DNA of 64,000 nucleotides from contig CAZQNQ010000002.1 in assembly GCA_964594985.1 (NCBI GenBank), positions 310,001 to 374,000 of the forward strand. The letters are read 5' to 3'. The notes beneath the pieces are model-generated. The model ran no database searches and was not told the DNA's origin. It saw only the letters and a program-made list of their open reading frames with translations. The DNA is from JADLHS01 sp964594985. Lineage in GTDB: Bacteria; Verrucomicrobiota; Verrucomicrobiia; Limisphaerales; JADLHS01. Both the position numbers and the translations under genes were made by a program. This document shows positions 55,796 to 64,000 of this stretch, piece by piece (within the stretch, counting starts at the first letter, position 1; the number at the start of each line of letters is the position of its first letter).

Positions 55796-57979
55796 ATGAG
55801 TGTCGTAACCGCCCAACACCTGCCGCCCGAGCACTTCCTCAACCGCGAGTTGAGCTGGCTGGAATTCAACCAGCGCGTGCTCGACGAAGCCCGTGATGCC
55901 ACCAATCCGCTGCTCGAACGGCTCAAGTTCTTCACCATCGTCAGTTCGAACCTCGATGAATTTTTTGAGGTGCGCGTGGCCCGGTTGAAACAGGAAGTCG
56001 AGGCCGGGCAGGGCGAACGCCGGCTCGATGGCCGGACGGCGTCCGAAACCCTGAGCGCGGTGGTCAAACGGGTGCGGCGCATGGTCGCGGACCAATACCT
56101 CTGCTGGCGCGAGGAACTCCAGCCCGCACTCGCCGCGAACAAGATCTGTATCCTCGACGTCGCCGAACTCGGCAAAGCCGACCGCGCGTGGCTTGAAGTG
56201 TTTTACTGGCAGCAGGTGCATCCCGTGCTGACGCCGCTGGCGATTGATCCCGCCCATCCGTTCCCGCAACTGCTCAACAAGTCGCTCAACCTCATCGTGC
56301 GGCTGGAGATGAAGAAGAACCACGAGACGCACAAGCACATGGCCGTGGTGCAATTGCCCGCCATCCTGCCGCGCCTCGTGCAACTGCCCCGGCGCGATGG
56401 CCGGCGCGACTATGTTTATCTCGGTGATCTCATCGGCTGTTATCTCGCGGACATCTTTCCCGGCACGACGATTCTCGGCTGGTGGGCGTTCCGCGTGACG
56501 CGCAACAGCGAGCTGTACATTGACGAGGAGGAGGAGAACAACCTGCTCCAGGCCGTGGAAACGGAATTGCACAATCGCCGGCGCGGCGACGCGGTGCGGC
56601 TGGAGATTGATCATGGTTGTCCGCACACCATCCGCGATGCGTTGCTCAAAACCCTGCGGCTGACGGATGAGGATCTTTACCTGATTGACGGCCCGCTGAA
56701 TCCGACGCGCTTGATGATGTTGTATCAAGGCGATCATTCGCCGGAGTTGCGCGACGCGCCGTTCGTCGGACAGCCCGCCCGCGACCTGCGCGGCGCGGAG
56801 GATGTTTTCGCCGCCATCCGGCAACGCGACATCCTGCTGCATCATCCGTACGAGCATTTCGACAGCGTCGTGCATTTCCTGGAAAACGCCGCGCAGGACA
56901 AGGACGTGCTCGCCATCAAGATGACGCTCTATCGCACCGGCGGCGATGAACGCATCGTCGGCGCGCTGATGAAGGCCGTGAACAACGGCAAGCAGGTGAC
57001 CGCCGTGGTGGAATTGCGGGCGCGCTTTGATGAGGCGAACAACATCCAATGGGCGCGGCGGCTCGAAGAGAACGGCGTTCACGTCGTGTATGGTTTGGTG
57101 GGATACAAAATCCACGCCAAGGCCACGCTCGTCGTGCGCCGTGAGAAGGAACAGATCCGCCGCTACGTCCATCTCGCCACCGGCAATTACAACCCGACCA
57201 CCGCGAAACTTTACACCGATCTCGGCCTGCTCACGTGCCGCCCGGATTTCGGCGAGGACGCCACGAACCTCTTCAATCTGCTCACCGGCATCTGCCAGTT
57301 TCAGGGCATGCGCCAGCTCATCATCGCGCCGTTTGACCTGCAGCGGCGGTTGTTGGAATTGATCGGGCGCGAAGCGGACAACGCCCGGCGCGGGCTGCCG
57401 GCGCGCATCATCGTGAAGATCAATTCGCTCGCCGAACCGGAGATCATCGCGGCGTTGTATCGCGCCTCGCAGGCCGGGGTGAAGATTGACCTCATCGTGC
57501 GCGGCGTCTGCTGTCTGCGCCCCGGCGTGAGCGGCCTGAGCGAAAACATCACCGTGCGCAGCATCGTGGGGCGATTTCTGGAACACCCGCGCATCTATTA
57601 CTTCGAGAACGCGTGCGATCCGGACGTGTTCATCGGCAGCGCGGATTGGCTGCCGCGCAATCTGTTCCGGCGCATCGAGACGGTGGTGCCGATCGCCGAT
57701 GGCATCTTGCGCGAACGGCTCATCAATGAAATCCTCCTGCCAACCCTGGCGGACAACACGAAAGCGCGGGAGCTGTTGCCGGATGGACGCTATCAACCGG
57801 TGGCGCGCGTGGCGAAAGCGCGGGCGCGGCACAGCCAGGCGGAATTCATCCAATTGGCCCTCACCGGCGCGAGCCCGCGGCAGGCGGCCAGTCAGGCGAA
57901 GCCGAAGTATCCCAAGCTGCGTCTCAAACCCTCGCCCTTCGCCAAGGGCGTGCGCAACGGTTCGAAAGCGAAATCGTGA
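55796..57979 (+). CDS. ppk: Polyphosphate kinase 1
   Basis: ATG at 55796 (MSVVTAQHLPPEHFLNRELS) gives 727 aa, the normal Ppk1 length; a TTG at 55754 is open but adds a repeat-like stretch. The N-terminal domain has FLNRELSWLEFNQRVLDEA. The HxKDXXXXG-like catalytic region has GYKIHAKATLVVRRE (phosphorylated His ~439) and VHLATGNYNPTTAKLYTDLG. The C-terminal domain has LIVRGVCCLRPGVSGLSENI and RIYYFENACDPDVFIGSADW. The enzyme makes polyphosphate from ATP reversibly. It overlaps sixA by four bases and is preceded by a Pho-box-like pair. Confidence 0.96.
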   Translation: MSVVTAQHLPPEHFLNRELSWLEFNQRVLDEARDATNPLLERLKFFTIVSSNLDEFFEVRVARLKQEVEAGQGERRLDGRTASETLSAVVKRVRRMVADQYLCWREELQPALAANKICILDVAELGKADRAWLEVFYWQQVHPVLTPLAIDPAHPFPQLLNKSLNLIVRLEMKKNHETHKHMAVVQLPAILPRLVQLPRRDGRRDYVYLGDLIGCYLADIFPGTTILGWWAFRVTRNSELYIDEEEENNLLQAVETELHNRRRGDAVRLEIDHGCPHTIRDALLKTLRLTDEDLYLIDGPLNPTRLMMLYQGDHSPELRDAPFVGQPARDLRGAEDVFAAIRQRDILLHHPYEHFDSVVHFLENAAQDKDVLAIKMTLYRTGGDERIVGALMKAVNNGKQVTAVVELRARFDEANNIQWARRLEENGVHVVYGLVGYKIHAKATLVVRREKEQIRRYVHLATGNYNPTTAKLYTDLGLLTCRPDFGEDATNLFNLLTGICQFQGMRQLIIAPFDLQRRLLELIGREADNARRGLPARIIVKINSLAEPEIIAALYRASQAGVKIDLIVRGVCCLRPGVSGLSENITVRSIVGRFLEHPRIYYFENACDPDVFIGSADWLPRNLFRRIETVVPIADGILRERLINEILLPTLADNTKARELLPDGRYQPVARVAKARARHSQAEFIQLALTGASPRQAASQAKPKYPKLRLKPSPFAKGVRNGSKAKS

Positions 57980-58488
57980 GCATGAACCTGTTTTTACTCC
58001 GGCACGGCGTCGCGGTGGATCGCGACCCGAACAGCTTTCCCGACGACTCGCGCCGCCCGCTCACGCTCAAGGGTGAGGATCGGGTCCGGCTGGTCAGCGA
58101 TGCGATGCAGGCGCTGGAACTTTCCTTCGATGGGATCATCGCCAGTCCGTTTTTGCGGTCGCGCCAGACGGCGGAAATCGTCGCCAGCGCGCTGGGCCTC
58201 CGCCGGCATCTGCAATTCCGCGATGAACTCATGCCCGGCGGCGACTCCAAGGCGCTGCTCCGTTTTATCAACCGCATGCAACCCGCGCCGGAGAACCTGC
58301 TGCTCGTCGGCCACGAACCCTACCTCAGTGAACTGCTGTCCCTGTTGATTTGTGGTCAGCCGGATGCGGCGATTGATCTCAAGAAGAACGGCCTCGCGAA
58401 GATCGAACTGACGCAGCGGCTCAAATACGGGCGGTGCGCCAGCCTCAACTGGCTGCTGTCCCCCCGGCAACTGGCGTTGCTGCCTTAG
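57976..58488 (+). CDS. sixA: SixA-family histidine phosphatase
   Basis: The 170-aa protein starts with a GTG overlapping the ppk stop (ATG at 57982 is the alternative: MNLFLLRHGVAVD). The RHG motif LFLLRHG holds the phosphate-accepting histidine, and IIASPFLRSRQTAEIV with the Arg of RSRQTA and LLLVGHEPYLSEL supply the other active-site residues. SixA dephosphorylates phosphohistidine proteins of phosphorelays. Its coupling with ppk is common and suggests a role in phosphate metabolism. Confidence 0.9.
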   Translation: MSMNLFLLRHGVAVDRDPNSFPDDSRRPLTLKGEDRVRLVSDAMQALELSFDGIIASPFLRSRQTAEIVASALGLRRHLQFRDELMPGGDSKALLRFINRMQPAPENLLLVGHEPYLSELLSLLICGQPDAAIDLKKNGLAKIELTQRLKYGRCASLNWLLSPRQLALLP

Positions 58489-58584
58489 TAGTTTCTTCAA
58501 GAATTGGTATGCGGCCCATGGGGTTACGCCCGCCATGTTCCAGCTTCACCAGTAATTCTGTCATTTCTTTCCAGCAGCCGAATT

Positions 58585-58603
58585 ACTAGCCGCTTGGCTA
58601 GCT
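58585..58603. promoter_or_regulatory. CTAGCC-GCTT-GGCTAG palindrome upstream of the FN3 giant gene
   Basis: ACTAGCCGCTTGGCTAGCT; a closely matching ACTAGCCGCTCGGCTAGCT lies at 63691-63709, upstream of the next secreted-protein gene. Two copies in comparable positions suggest a shared operator or RNA hairpin. Confidence 0.5.
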
Positions 58604-58730
58604 AGGCTGTTTCGAGTCGGATGCTAATCTTTCACAATCCACATCATCTGCGGCCATGCCAGCCATTGAAGCGGTGAATGTGTCGAATGTGTCGTTAGCC
58701 CTAAAACAAAGTCGAACCACAACCACGCTC

Positions 58731-61700
58731 ATGAAGCTCAACCTCAAATCAATCATTGGATTATTCATCGCGGCCGCCGGGATCTGTTCCGGGCGCGCGG
58801 CGGTCACTGTTTACGAGCCGTTCAATTACGTATCACTCGCCAATGGTACGGCCGGCACCGGCACTGGAGAAAGCGGCAATTGGACCTGCGGAACGACACC
58901 TGCGATAGTATCCGGTCTTACCTACACCGCTCTCCCGGTGGCCAACAGCGCCCTGAGCACCGGCGGCGGGCGGATGTATGTGGATCTTGCGACCCCGCTC
59001 TCCAGCGGCACGAAGTGGGTGAGTTTCCTGTTCAAATGCAGCGGTGATCCGGGGGGCAACTGGGCGGGCGTTTATCTCAAAGGCGATCAGACTACCAGCA
59101 TTTGGGCGGGTTTCCGGGGTGGCGTCAATGGTACGCTGAACGTGTTTGGGTTGGGTTCGGTCACCAGTGCCGGCACTACCACGACGGGGGGAACGGCGCG
59201 TGGTACGGCGGTCAACATCGCCAATACGGCGGTGCATCTGATCGTGATGAAAATTGATTTCAACACGTCTGGCGCCAACGACACGGTCACGCTTTATGTG
59301 AATCCAGCGGCCAATTCCGGCACGCCCAGCGTGGCTGCCACCACCACGGTTTCCACGCTGGATATTGGAACGATTTCCGCCCTCGGCGTGAACATCCAAG
59401 GTGGCACGACCATGACCGTGGATGAATTCCGGGTGGGTGATAATTTTGGGGATGTGGTCGGATTTGCCCCGCCCATTCCTTCCGTTCCCACCGGCCTCGG
59501 GGCCACGGCGGGCAACAACTCGGTGAGCTTGAATTGGACCGCTTCCACGGGCAGCCCGGCCACTTACAATGTGAAACGCTCGACGACCAGCGGTTCGGGT
59601 TATGTGACGATCGGCACGACGACCGCGCCCACGGTGGCGTTGGTTGATTCGGTGCTGGGCGGCCAGACTTATTATTATGTGGTGTCGGCGGTGAATGCGA
59701 CCGGGGAGAGCGCGGACAGTGCGGAAGTTTCCGCCACGCCGGCTTTTGCGGTGCCGGCTGCGCCCACGGCTCTCAGTGCGGTCATCACCAATAACTCCGC
59801 GAGCCTGAGTTGGACGGCGGCGGCGTTCGCAGACAGCTACAATGTGAAGCGTTCGACGACCAGCGGTTCGGGTTACGTGACCATCGGCACGACGACGTCG
59901 CCCACGGTGACTTACGCCGATGCCACGGCCGTTGATGGCACGGTTTATTACTATGTGGTTTCCGCAGAGAACGGGGCCGGTGAAGGTGCTGATTCAACTG
60001 AAAGTACTGTCACGATGCGGCCGGCGATTCCCGCCGATCTCGGGGCCGTTGCCGGCAACAACTCGGTTGATTTGAACTGGAGCACCGCGGCTTCGGCGAC
60101 GGGTTATCGGGTGAAACGTTCAACCACCAGCGGCTCGGGTTATGTGACCGTCGGCACCACGGCCAATGTCGCTTTCACTGATCCGATCATCGGCGGGGTG
60201 ACTTACTATTACGTGGTGACCGCGACGAACGCGAGCGGTGAGAGTCTGGTGAGTGCGGAAGTTTCGGCAACGCCGGTTCTGGTCGCGCCCGCCGCGCCCG
60301 CCAGCTTGGCGGCTTTTCCGAGCAACAACGCCGCTGGTTTGAGTTGGACGGCAGCGGCTTTTGCCACGAGCTACAATGTGAAACGTTCGACTACGAGCGG
60401 CGCGGAAGTGACCATCACCAATGTTTCCACCACCAGCTTCACCGATACGAACGCGGTCAACGGCACGATTTACTACTATGTGGTATCGGCGCTGAATGGA
60501 GCCGGTGAAAGTCCCGATACCGCCGAAGCGACTGTCACCATGCGCCCGGCGACGCCGACTGGTCTGGATGCCGTGGCGGGAAACAACTCGGTTGATTTGA
60601 GCTGGACCGGATCCAGCTTGGCGACGGGTTACCGGGTGAAGCGTTCGACCGTCAGCGGTTCGGGCTACGTCACCATTGGCACCACGGCGGATCCCACGGT
60701 GAACTTCACGGATTCCATCATCGGCGGCGTGACTTATTATTACGTGGTGACGGCGACGAATTTGAGTGGCGAGACGGTCTCCAGTGCGGAAGTTTCTGCT
60801 GCGCCTGCTCTGGCCACCCCTTCCGCCCCCACCGGCTTGGCGGCTACTGCGGGAGATAACAATGTCAGTCTGACTTGGACCGCCGCCGCGTTTTCCACCA
60901 GCTACAACGTGAAGCGCTCGACCACCAGCGGCTCGGGTTACACGACCATCTCCACGACCGGCGCGGTCACCGGGACAAGCTACACCGATTCAACTGCGGT
61001 CAACGGCACGACTTACTACTATGTGGTGTCAGGAACAAACGCCGCCGGGGAGAGCGCTGATTCGCTTGAGGCGAGCGCGACGCCAAATTTCGTGGCGGTT
61101 TATGAGCCATTCAATTACGGCTCGCTGGCCAATGGCACGGCCAGCACGGGTGCCGGAGAAACTGGCACTTGGACGTGTGGAACGCCGCCTTCGATGGTTG
61201 CTGGTCTGACTTATCCCGCGCTCCCAACGGCCAACAGTGCTTTGAGCACTGGCGGTGGTCGGCAATTTGTCAGCCTTGCCACGCCGACCGGCTCGGGCAC
61301 GAAGTGGTTTAGTTTCCTGTTCAAATGCAGCGGTGATCCGGGTGGGAACTTTGCGGGCGTTTATCTCAAAGGTGACCAGACCACCAGTATTTGGGCTGGC
61401 TTCCGCGGGGCTAATAATGGGGTCCTAAACCAATTTGGGCTTGCGTCGGTCACCAGTGCTGGCACAGCAACGACCGGCGGAACCGGTTTGGGAACAACAG
61501 CCAACATCGCCAACACCACCACGCATTTGATCGTGATGAAGATTGACTTTAACACCTCAGGAGTCAACGACACGGTCACGCTTTACATTGATCCGGCGGC
61601 CAATACCGGCTCGCCCAGCGTGGCCGCGACCACGACGGTCACCACGTTCAATGTGGGGACCATTTCCGCCCTCGGCGTGAACATCCAGGGTGGCACGACC

Positions 61701-63464
61701 ATGACCGTGGATGAATTCCGGATCGGATCAACGTTCGGCGAAGTGGTGGGCTATAACCCGCCGGTCGCGCCAACGGAATTGGTGGCGACTCCCGGCATCA
61801 ACTCCGTCAGCCTGAGTTGGAATGCCGTGGCCGCAGCCACGGGCTACAAGGTGCTGCGTGGCACAAGCACGGGAGTTTACACCGTGACGAACACCGCCGC
61901 CTCGAACAGCAGTTTTGATAACACAGCGGTTGGCGGCACGACATATTTCTATGTGGTGCAAGCCACGAACGCTTCCGGCGCGAGTGTGTTCTCCTCGGAA
62001 GTGAGCGCAACGCCCACGATCGCGTTGCCCGACCAGCCGACCGGATTGATCGCCACTGGAACGAACGGTGCCGTCAATCTGAGTTGGGATGTAGCTGCGG
62101 GCGCCGCCGGTTACAATGTGAAGCGGTCCACCACCAGCGGCACGGAAGTGACCATCGCGAATGCGGTGGCAAACAGCTATTACGACACGGATGTCATCAA
62201 TGGCACGCTTTACTTCTACACCGTGCAATCCACCAATGCGGCCGGGGAGAGTGCTGATTCCGCCGAAGTCAGCGCGACACCGGATTTTCCGCCGGTTGCG
62301 CCCACAGGTCTGATCGCCACGGCGGGCGACAACCAAGTCTCGCTGTCCTGGACGGCTTCCGCCAGCGCCACCAGTTACAACGTGAAACGTGCGACGACCA
62401 GCGGCGCGGAAGTGACCATTGCCAATGTGGGTTCAACCAGCTACATCGACACATCCGCGATCAAGTTCACGCAATACTTCTACACCGTTTCCGCAGTGAG
62501 CAGTTATGGTGAGAGCGGTGATTCCAGTGAAGTGAGTGCCACTCCGACGGGGGCGTATGGACCTAACGCCTATGAATCGTTCAATTACGCCCTCGGAACT
62601 TTGGCGAACAGCACGGCCAGCACGGCCACCGGGTTTACCGGCAATTGGAATGTGTCGGGCAACCCCAGCATCCTCGCGGGACTGACGTATCCCGGTCTGC
62701 CGACGAGTGACAACTCGTACTCCCATGGCGCGGCCGGGGCGCAGACGACGGTGGATTTCGCGAGCCCGCTGTCCAGTGGCACGAAGTATATCAGCTTCCT
62801 GCTGCAAGGTTCGGGTAATCCTGGCGGCAACGCCTGCGGCATTTTCCTGAAGGGGAATAATGCCAACAGTCTCTTCGTTGGTTTTGAAGGCGGTTTTAGT
62901 CCGACGCAAACCAGCTTCGGAATCGGCACGGTCAACAGCACCGCGCTCGGTGGGGCCACGGCTTTGGGCAGCACCACGCCGATTGATAACACCACCGTGC
63001 ATCTGGTCGTGGTGGCCATTGATTTCAACACGTCGGGAGCCAACGACACGATCAGCCTCTGGATTGATCCGCCGGCCGGGGTTGTCACTCCCGGGGTCGC
63101 GGCCAACGTGGTGAACAGCACCTTTGATGTCGGGGTTATCTCGGCGTTCGGGATCAACATCAACGGCGCTTTCCCCATCGGCATTGATGAAGTCCGCGTC
63201 GGTGATGTCTATGGCGATGTGGTGGGCTATACCGGCGCACCATTGGCACCGCCGACCATCACTTCCATCGTCACAGGCAACCAACTCACGCTCTCCTGGC
63301 CCGGTGAGTATCTCGGTTGGTTCCTCCAATCGCAGACCAACAGCGCCAATGTGGGGATCGCGACCAGTTGGACGGACGTGGCTGGCAGCGAAACGGACAC
63401 CAATTCGGTGGTCAACATTGACCCGGAAAATCCGACGGTGTTCTTCCGGCTGCGTTCGCCGTGA
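58731..63464 (+). CDS. Giant secreted protein with three LamG-like modules and nine FN3 domains
   Basis: ATG at 58731 (MKLNLKSIIGLFIAAAGI) gives a signal peptide; upstream frame residues have no support. Of 1577 aa, LamG/concanavalin-like modules begin at residues ~28 (YEPFNYVSLANGTAGTG), ~791 (YEPFNYGSLANGTASTG) and ~1281 (YESFNYALGTLANSTAS), each with WVSFLFKCSGDPGGNW-type signatures and IDFNTSGANDTVTL. Six FN3 domains lie between modules 1 and 2 and three between 2 and 3, for example GLGATAGNNSVSLNWTAS and GLDAVAGNNSVDLSWT. The last ~70 aa (SIVTGNQLTLSWPGEYLGWF) form the common C-terminal tail. Probably a surface adhesin or polysaccharide-binding protein. It ends at a strong terminator. 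Confidence 0.85.
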   Translation: MKLNLKSIIGLFIAAAGICSGRAAVTVYEPFNYVSLANGTAGTGTGESGNWTCGTTPAIVSGLTYTALPVANSALSTGGGRMYVDLATPLSSGTKWVSFLFKCSGDPGGNWAGVYLKGDQTTSIWAGFRGGVNGTLNVFGLGSVTSAGTTTTGGTARGTAVNIANTAVHLIVMKIDFNTSGANDTVTLYVNPAANSGTPSVAATTTVSTLDIGTISALGVNIQGGTTMTVDEFRVGDNFGDVVGFAPPIPSVPTGLGATAGNNSVSLNWTASTGSPATYNVKRSTTSGSGYVTIGTTTAPTVALVDSVLGGQTYYYVVSAVNATGESADSAEVSATPAFAVPAAPTALSAVITNNSASLSWTAAAFADSYNVKRSTTSGSGYVTIGTTTSPTVTYADATAVDGTVYYYVVSAENGAGEGADSTESTVTMRPAIPADLGAVAGNNSVDLNWSTAASATGYRVKRSTTSGSGYVTVGTTANVAFTDPIIGGVTYYYVVTATNASGESLVSAEVSATPVLVAPAAPASLAAFPSNNAAGLSWTAAAFATSYNVKRSTTSGAEVTITNVSTTSFTDTNAVNGTIYYYVVSALNGAGESPDTAEATVTMRPATPTGLDAVAGNNSVDLSWTGSSLATGYRVKRSTVSGSGYVTIGTTADPTVNFTDSIIGGVTYYYVVTATNLSGETVSSAEVSAAPALATPSAPTGLAATAGDNNVSLTWTAAAFSTSYNVKRSTTSGSGYTTISTTGAVTGTSYTDSTAVNGTTYYYVVSGTNAAGESADSLEASATPNFVAVYEPFNYGSLANGTASTGAGETGTWTCGTPPSMVAGLTYPALPTANSALSTGGGRQFVSLATPTGSGTKWFSFLFKCSGDPGGNFAGVYLKGDQTTSIWAGFRGANNGVLNQFGLASVTSAGTATTGGTGLGTTANIANTTTHLIVMKIDFNTSGVNDTVTLYIDPAANTGSPSVAATTTVTTFNVGTISALGVNIQGGTTMTVDEFRIGSTFGEVVGYNPPVAPTELVATPGINSVSLSWNAVAAATGYKVLRGTSTGVYTVTNTAASNSSFDNTAVGGTTYFYVVQATNASGASVFSSEVSATPTIALPDQPTGLIATGTNGAVNLSWDVAAGAAGYNVKRSTTSGTEVTIANAVANSYYDTDVINGTLYFYTVQSTNAAGESADSAEVSATPDFPPVAPTGLIATAGDNQVSLSWTASASATSYNVKRATTSGAEVTIANVGSTSYIDTSAIKFTQYFYTVSAVSSYGESGDSSEVSATPTGAYGPNAYESFNYALGTLANSTASTATGFTGNWNVSGNPSILAGLTYPGLPTSDNSYSHGAAGAQTTVDFASPLSSGTKYISFLLQGSGNPGGNACGIFLKGNNANSLFVGFEGGFSPTQTSFGIGTVNSTALGGATALGSTTPIDNTTVHLVVVAIDFNTSGANDTISLWIDPPAGVVTPGVAANVVNSTFDVGVISAFGININGAFPIGIDEVRVGDVYGDVVGYTGAPLAPPTITSIVTGNQLTLSWPGEYLGWFLQSQTNSANVGIATSWTDVAGSETDTNSVVNIDPENPTVFFRLRSP

Positions 63465-63511
63465 GTTGGGCTAAGTGGTTGATGTTTTAAAGCTAAGGTA
63501 GTGGCAAGTGG

Positions 63512-63549
63512 GAGAAGCCGGTTCAGAAATGGACCGGCTTCTCATTTTT
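63512..63549 (+). terminator. Intrinsic terminator
   Basis: Stem GAGAAGCCGGT / ACCGGCTTCTC with a 10-base loop and following ATTTTT. Confidence 0.9.
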
Positions 63550-63690
63550 CTCAGCCAGTTGTGAGCGTTGGTGGCGGGATGACTTCCGAGAAGTGTCGAG
63601 GCGCATATTTTCGCTGAATATCGAGCCCGCAAACGAAGTCAGAAAATGCTCATTAAACCATGATTTTAGAACCCGGGAACGTTTTTAAAA

Positions 63691-63709
63691 ACTAGCCGCT
63701 CGGCTAGCT
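63691..63709. promoter_or_regulatory. CTAGCC-GCTC-GGCTAG palindrome, copy 2
   Basis: Same palindrome as 58585-58603 with one base change in the loop; lies 198 bases before the next secreted-protein start. Confidence 0.5.
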
Positions 63710-63906
63710 GGTTATCTGATGATTATGGGCTAAAGTGTGATTGTAATCCGCGTCACCATTGAAGCCGAAAAGGACTTTTCACAAACGAATGAATTCAACG
63801 CCACTGGAACATTTTACCAGTCCGCAATGCCGGCGTTGAATCCTTTGATGTTTTTGAGTCGAAACCAGTGTTGTCGTTTGTGCGCAGAACCCCTGATAGA
63901 AATAAG

Positions 63907-64000
63907 ATGAAAAAAATTGTCGCAAGTCTTGCTGTTGTCGCTTTGGTCGGAATTTCCCAGGCCGCGAATACCACCAATTTGTTTCCCAATGGGGATTTTG
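63907..64000 (+). CDS. Secreted protein, N-terminal part only
   Basis: ATG at 63907 (MKKIVASLAVVALVGISQAA) gives a clear signal peptide cut after QA-A; the mature start NTTNLFPNGDF resembles the N terminus of many PEP-CTERM or carbohydrate-binding-like secreted proteins. The gene runs off the window, so domain content is unknown. Confidence 0.7.
   Translation, partial: MKKIVASLAVVALVGISQAANTTNLFPNGDF

Noticed and set aside
55631..57853. 740-codon open frame on the minus strand opposite ppk
   Set aside because: Shadow caused by high GC third positions in ppk; the plus strand has every Ppk1 motif.
58692..58700. GTTAGCCC near the giant gene start considered as a third attC core
   Set aside because: No pairing left arm is found upstream; likely chance.
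1..64000. tRNA or rRNA genes
   Set aside because: I saw no cloverleaf with the conserved GGTTCRA arm or rRNA blocks; a covariance scan would be decisive.

Overview
The window looks like a chromosomal piece of a GC-rich, Gram-negative bacterium of the Verrucomicrobiota, probably a Pedosphaera/Limisphaera-like lineage. The reasons are: several DUF1559-type pseudopilins starting with a FTLIELLVVI segment; PEP-CTERM proteins; large secreted proteins with FN3, Calx-beta, Ig-like or lamin-tail domains; a moxR-DUF58-VWA gene set; and very dense short palindromic repeats, some read through inside genes. This assignment is inference from gene content. No rRNA or tRNA gene was recognised.

Layout. 1-4.7 kb: end of a secreted protein with an S74 chaperone domain, trpE, a lipoprotein, a membrane protein, hisI. 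4.7-11.7 kb (minus strand): a large VWA protein, an ABC permease fused to an NHL-repeat lipoprotein, and an iron-type substrate-binding protein. 11.8-21.5 kb (minus strand): coiled-coil protein, MoxR ATPase, DUF58 and VWA genes. This set is interrupted by a PIN toxin-antitoxin pair flanked by a duplicated moxR tail, by an AT-richer unknown gene, and by two DUF559 nuclease genes, each boxed between inverted GGGGAGAGGG-type palindromes. 21.9-27 kb: two pseudopilins around a 1041-aa secreted protein. 27.2-30.3 kb: housekeeping genes (RRM protein, infA, flavoprotein, amidase).

31-42.3 kb: a complete TonB energising and transport cluster of the TtpC/TonB2 type: DUF3450, long ExbB with coiled coil, short ExbB, two ExbD, TonB, TPR protein, TonB-dependent receptor and a secreted beta-helix-like protein. 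42.9-46.3 kb: a glycolipid-synthase-like glycosyltransferase fused to a PHP phosphoesterase, overlapping a phytase-like esterase gene. 46.7-51 kb: lamin-tail and PEP-CTERM secreted proteins with a pseudopilin. 55.8-58.5 kb: polyphosphate kinase and a SixA phosphatase. Upstream of five of these units I see TGTCA-like words repeated every 11 bp, the layout of Pho boxes. I therefore propose that much of 31-58 kb is a phosphate-starvation regulon coupling outer-membrane uptake, lipid remodelling, phosphoester hydrolysis and polyphosphate handling.

53.3-55.3 kb is an accessory island resembling integron cassettes without an integrase: two nearly identical attC-like sites, small cassette-type genes, and an IS110/IS1111-type transposase remnant ending exactly at an attC edge with a large hairpin downstream. 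58.7-63.5 kb encodes a 1577-aa secreted protein with three homologous LamG-like modules and nine FN3 domains. The window ends in the start of another secreted protein.

The most unusual signals are: (1) DUF559 nuclease genes as passengers or possible drivers of REP-like palindromes; (2) the same palindromes carried in frame inside working genes; (3) the Pho-box-like regulon; (4) the toxin-antitoxin mini-insertion that duplicates the moxR 3' end; and (5) the attC/IS110 island.
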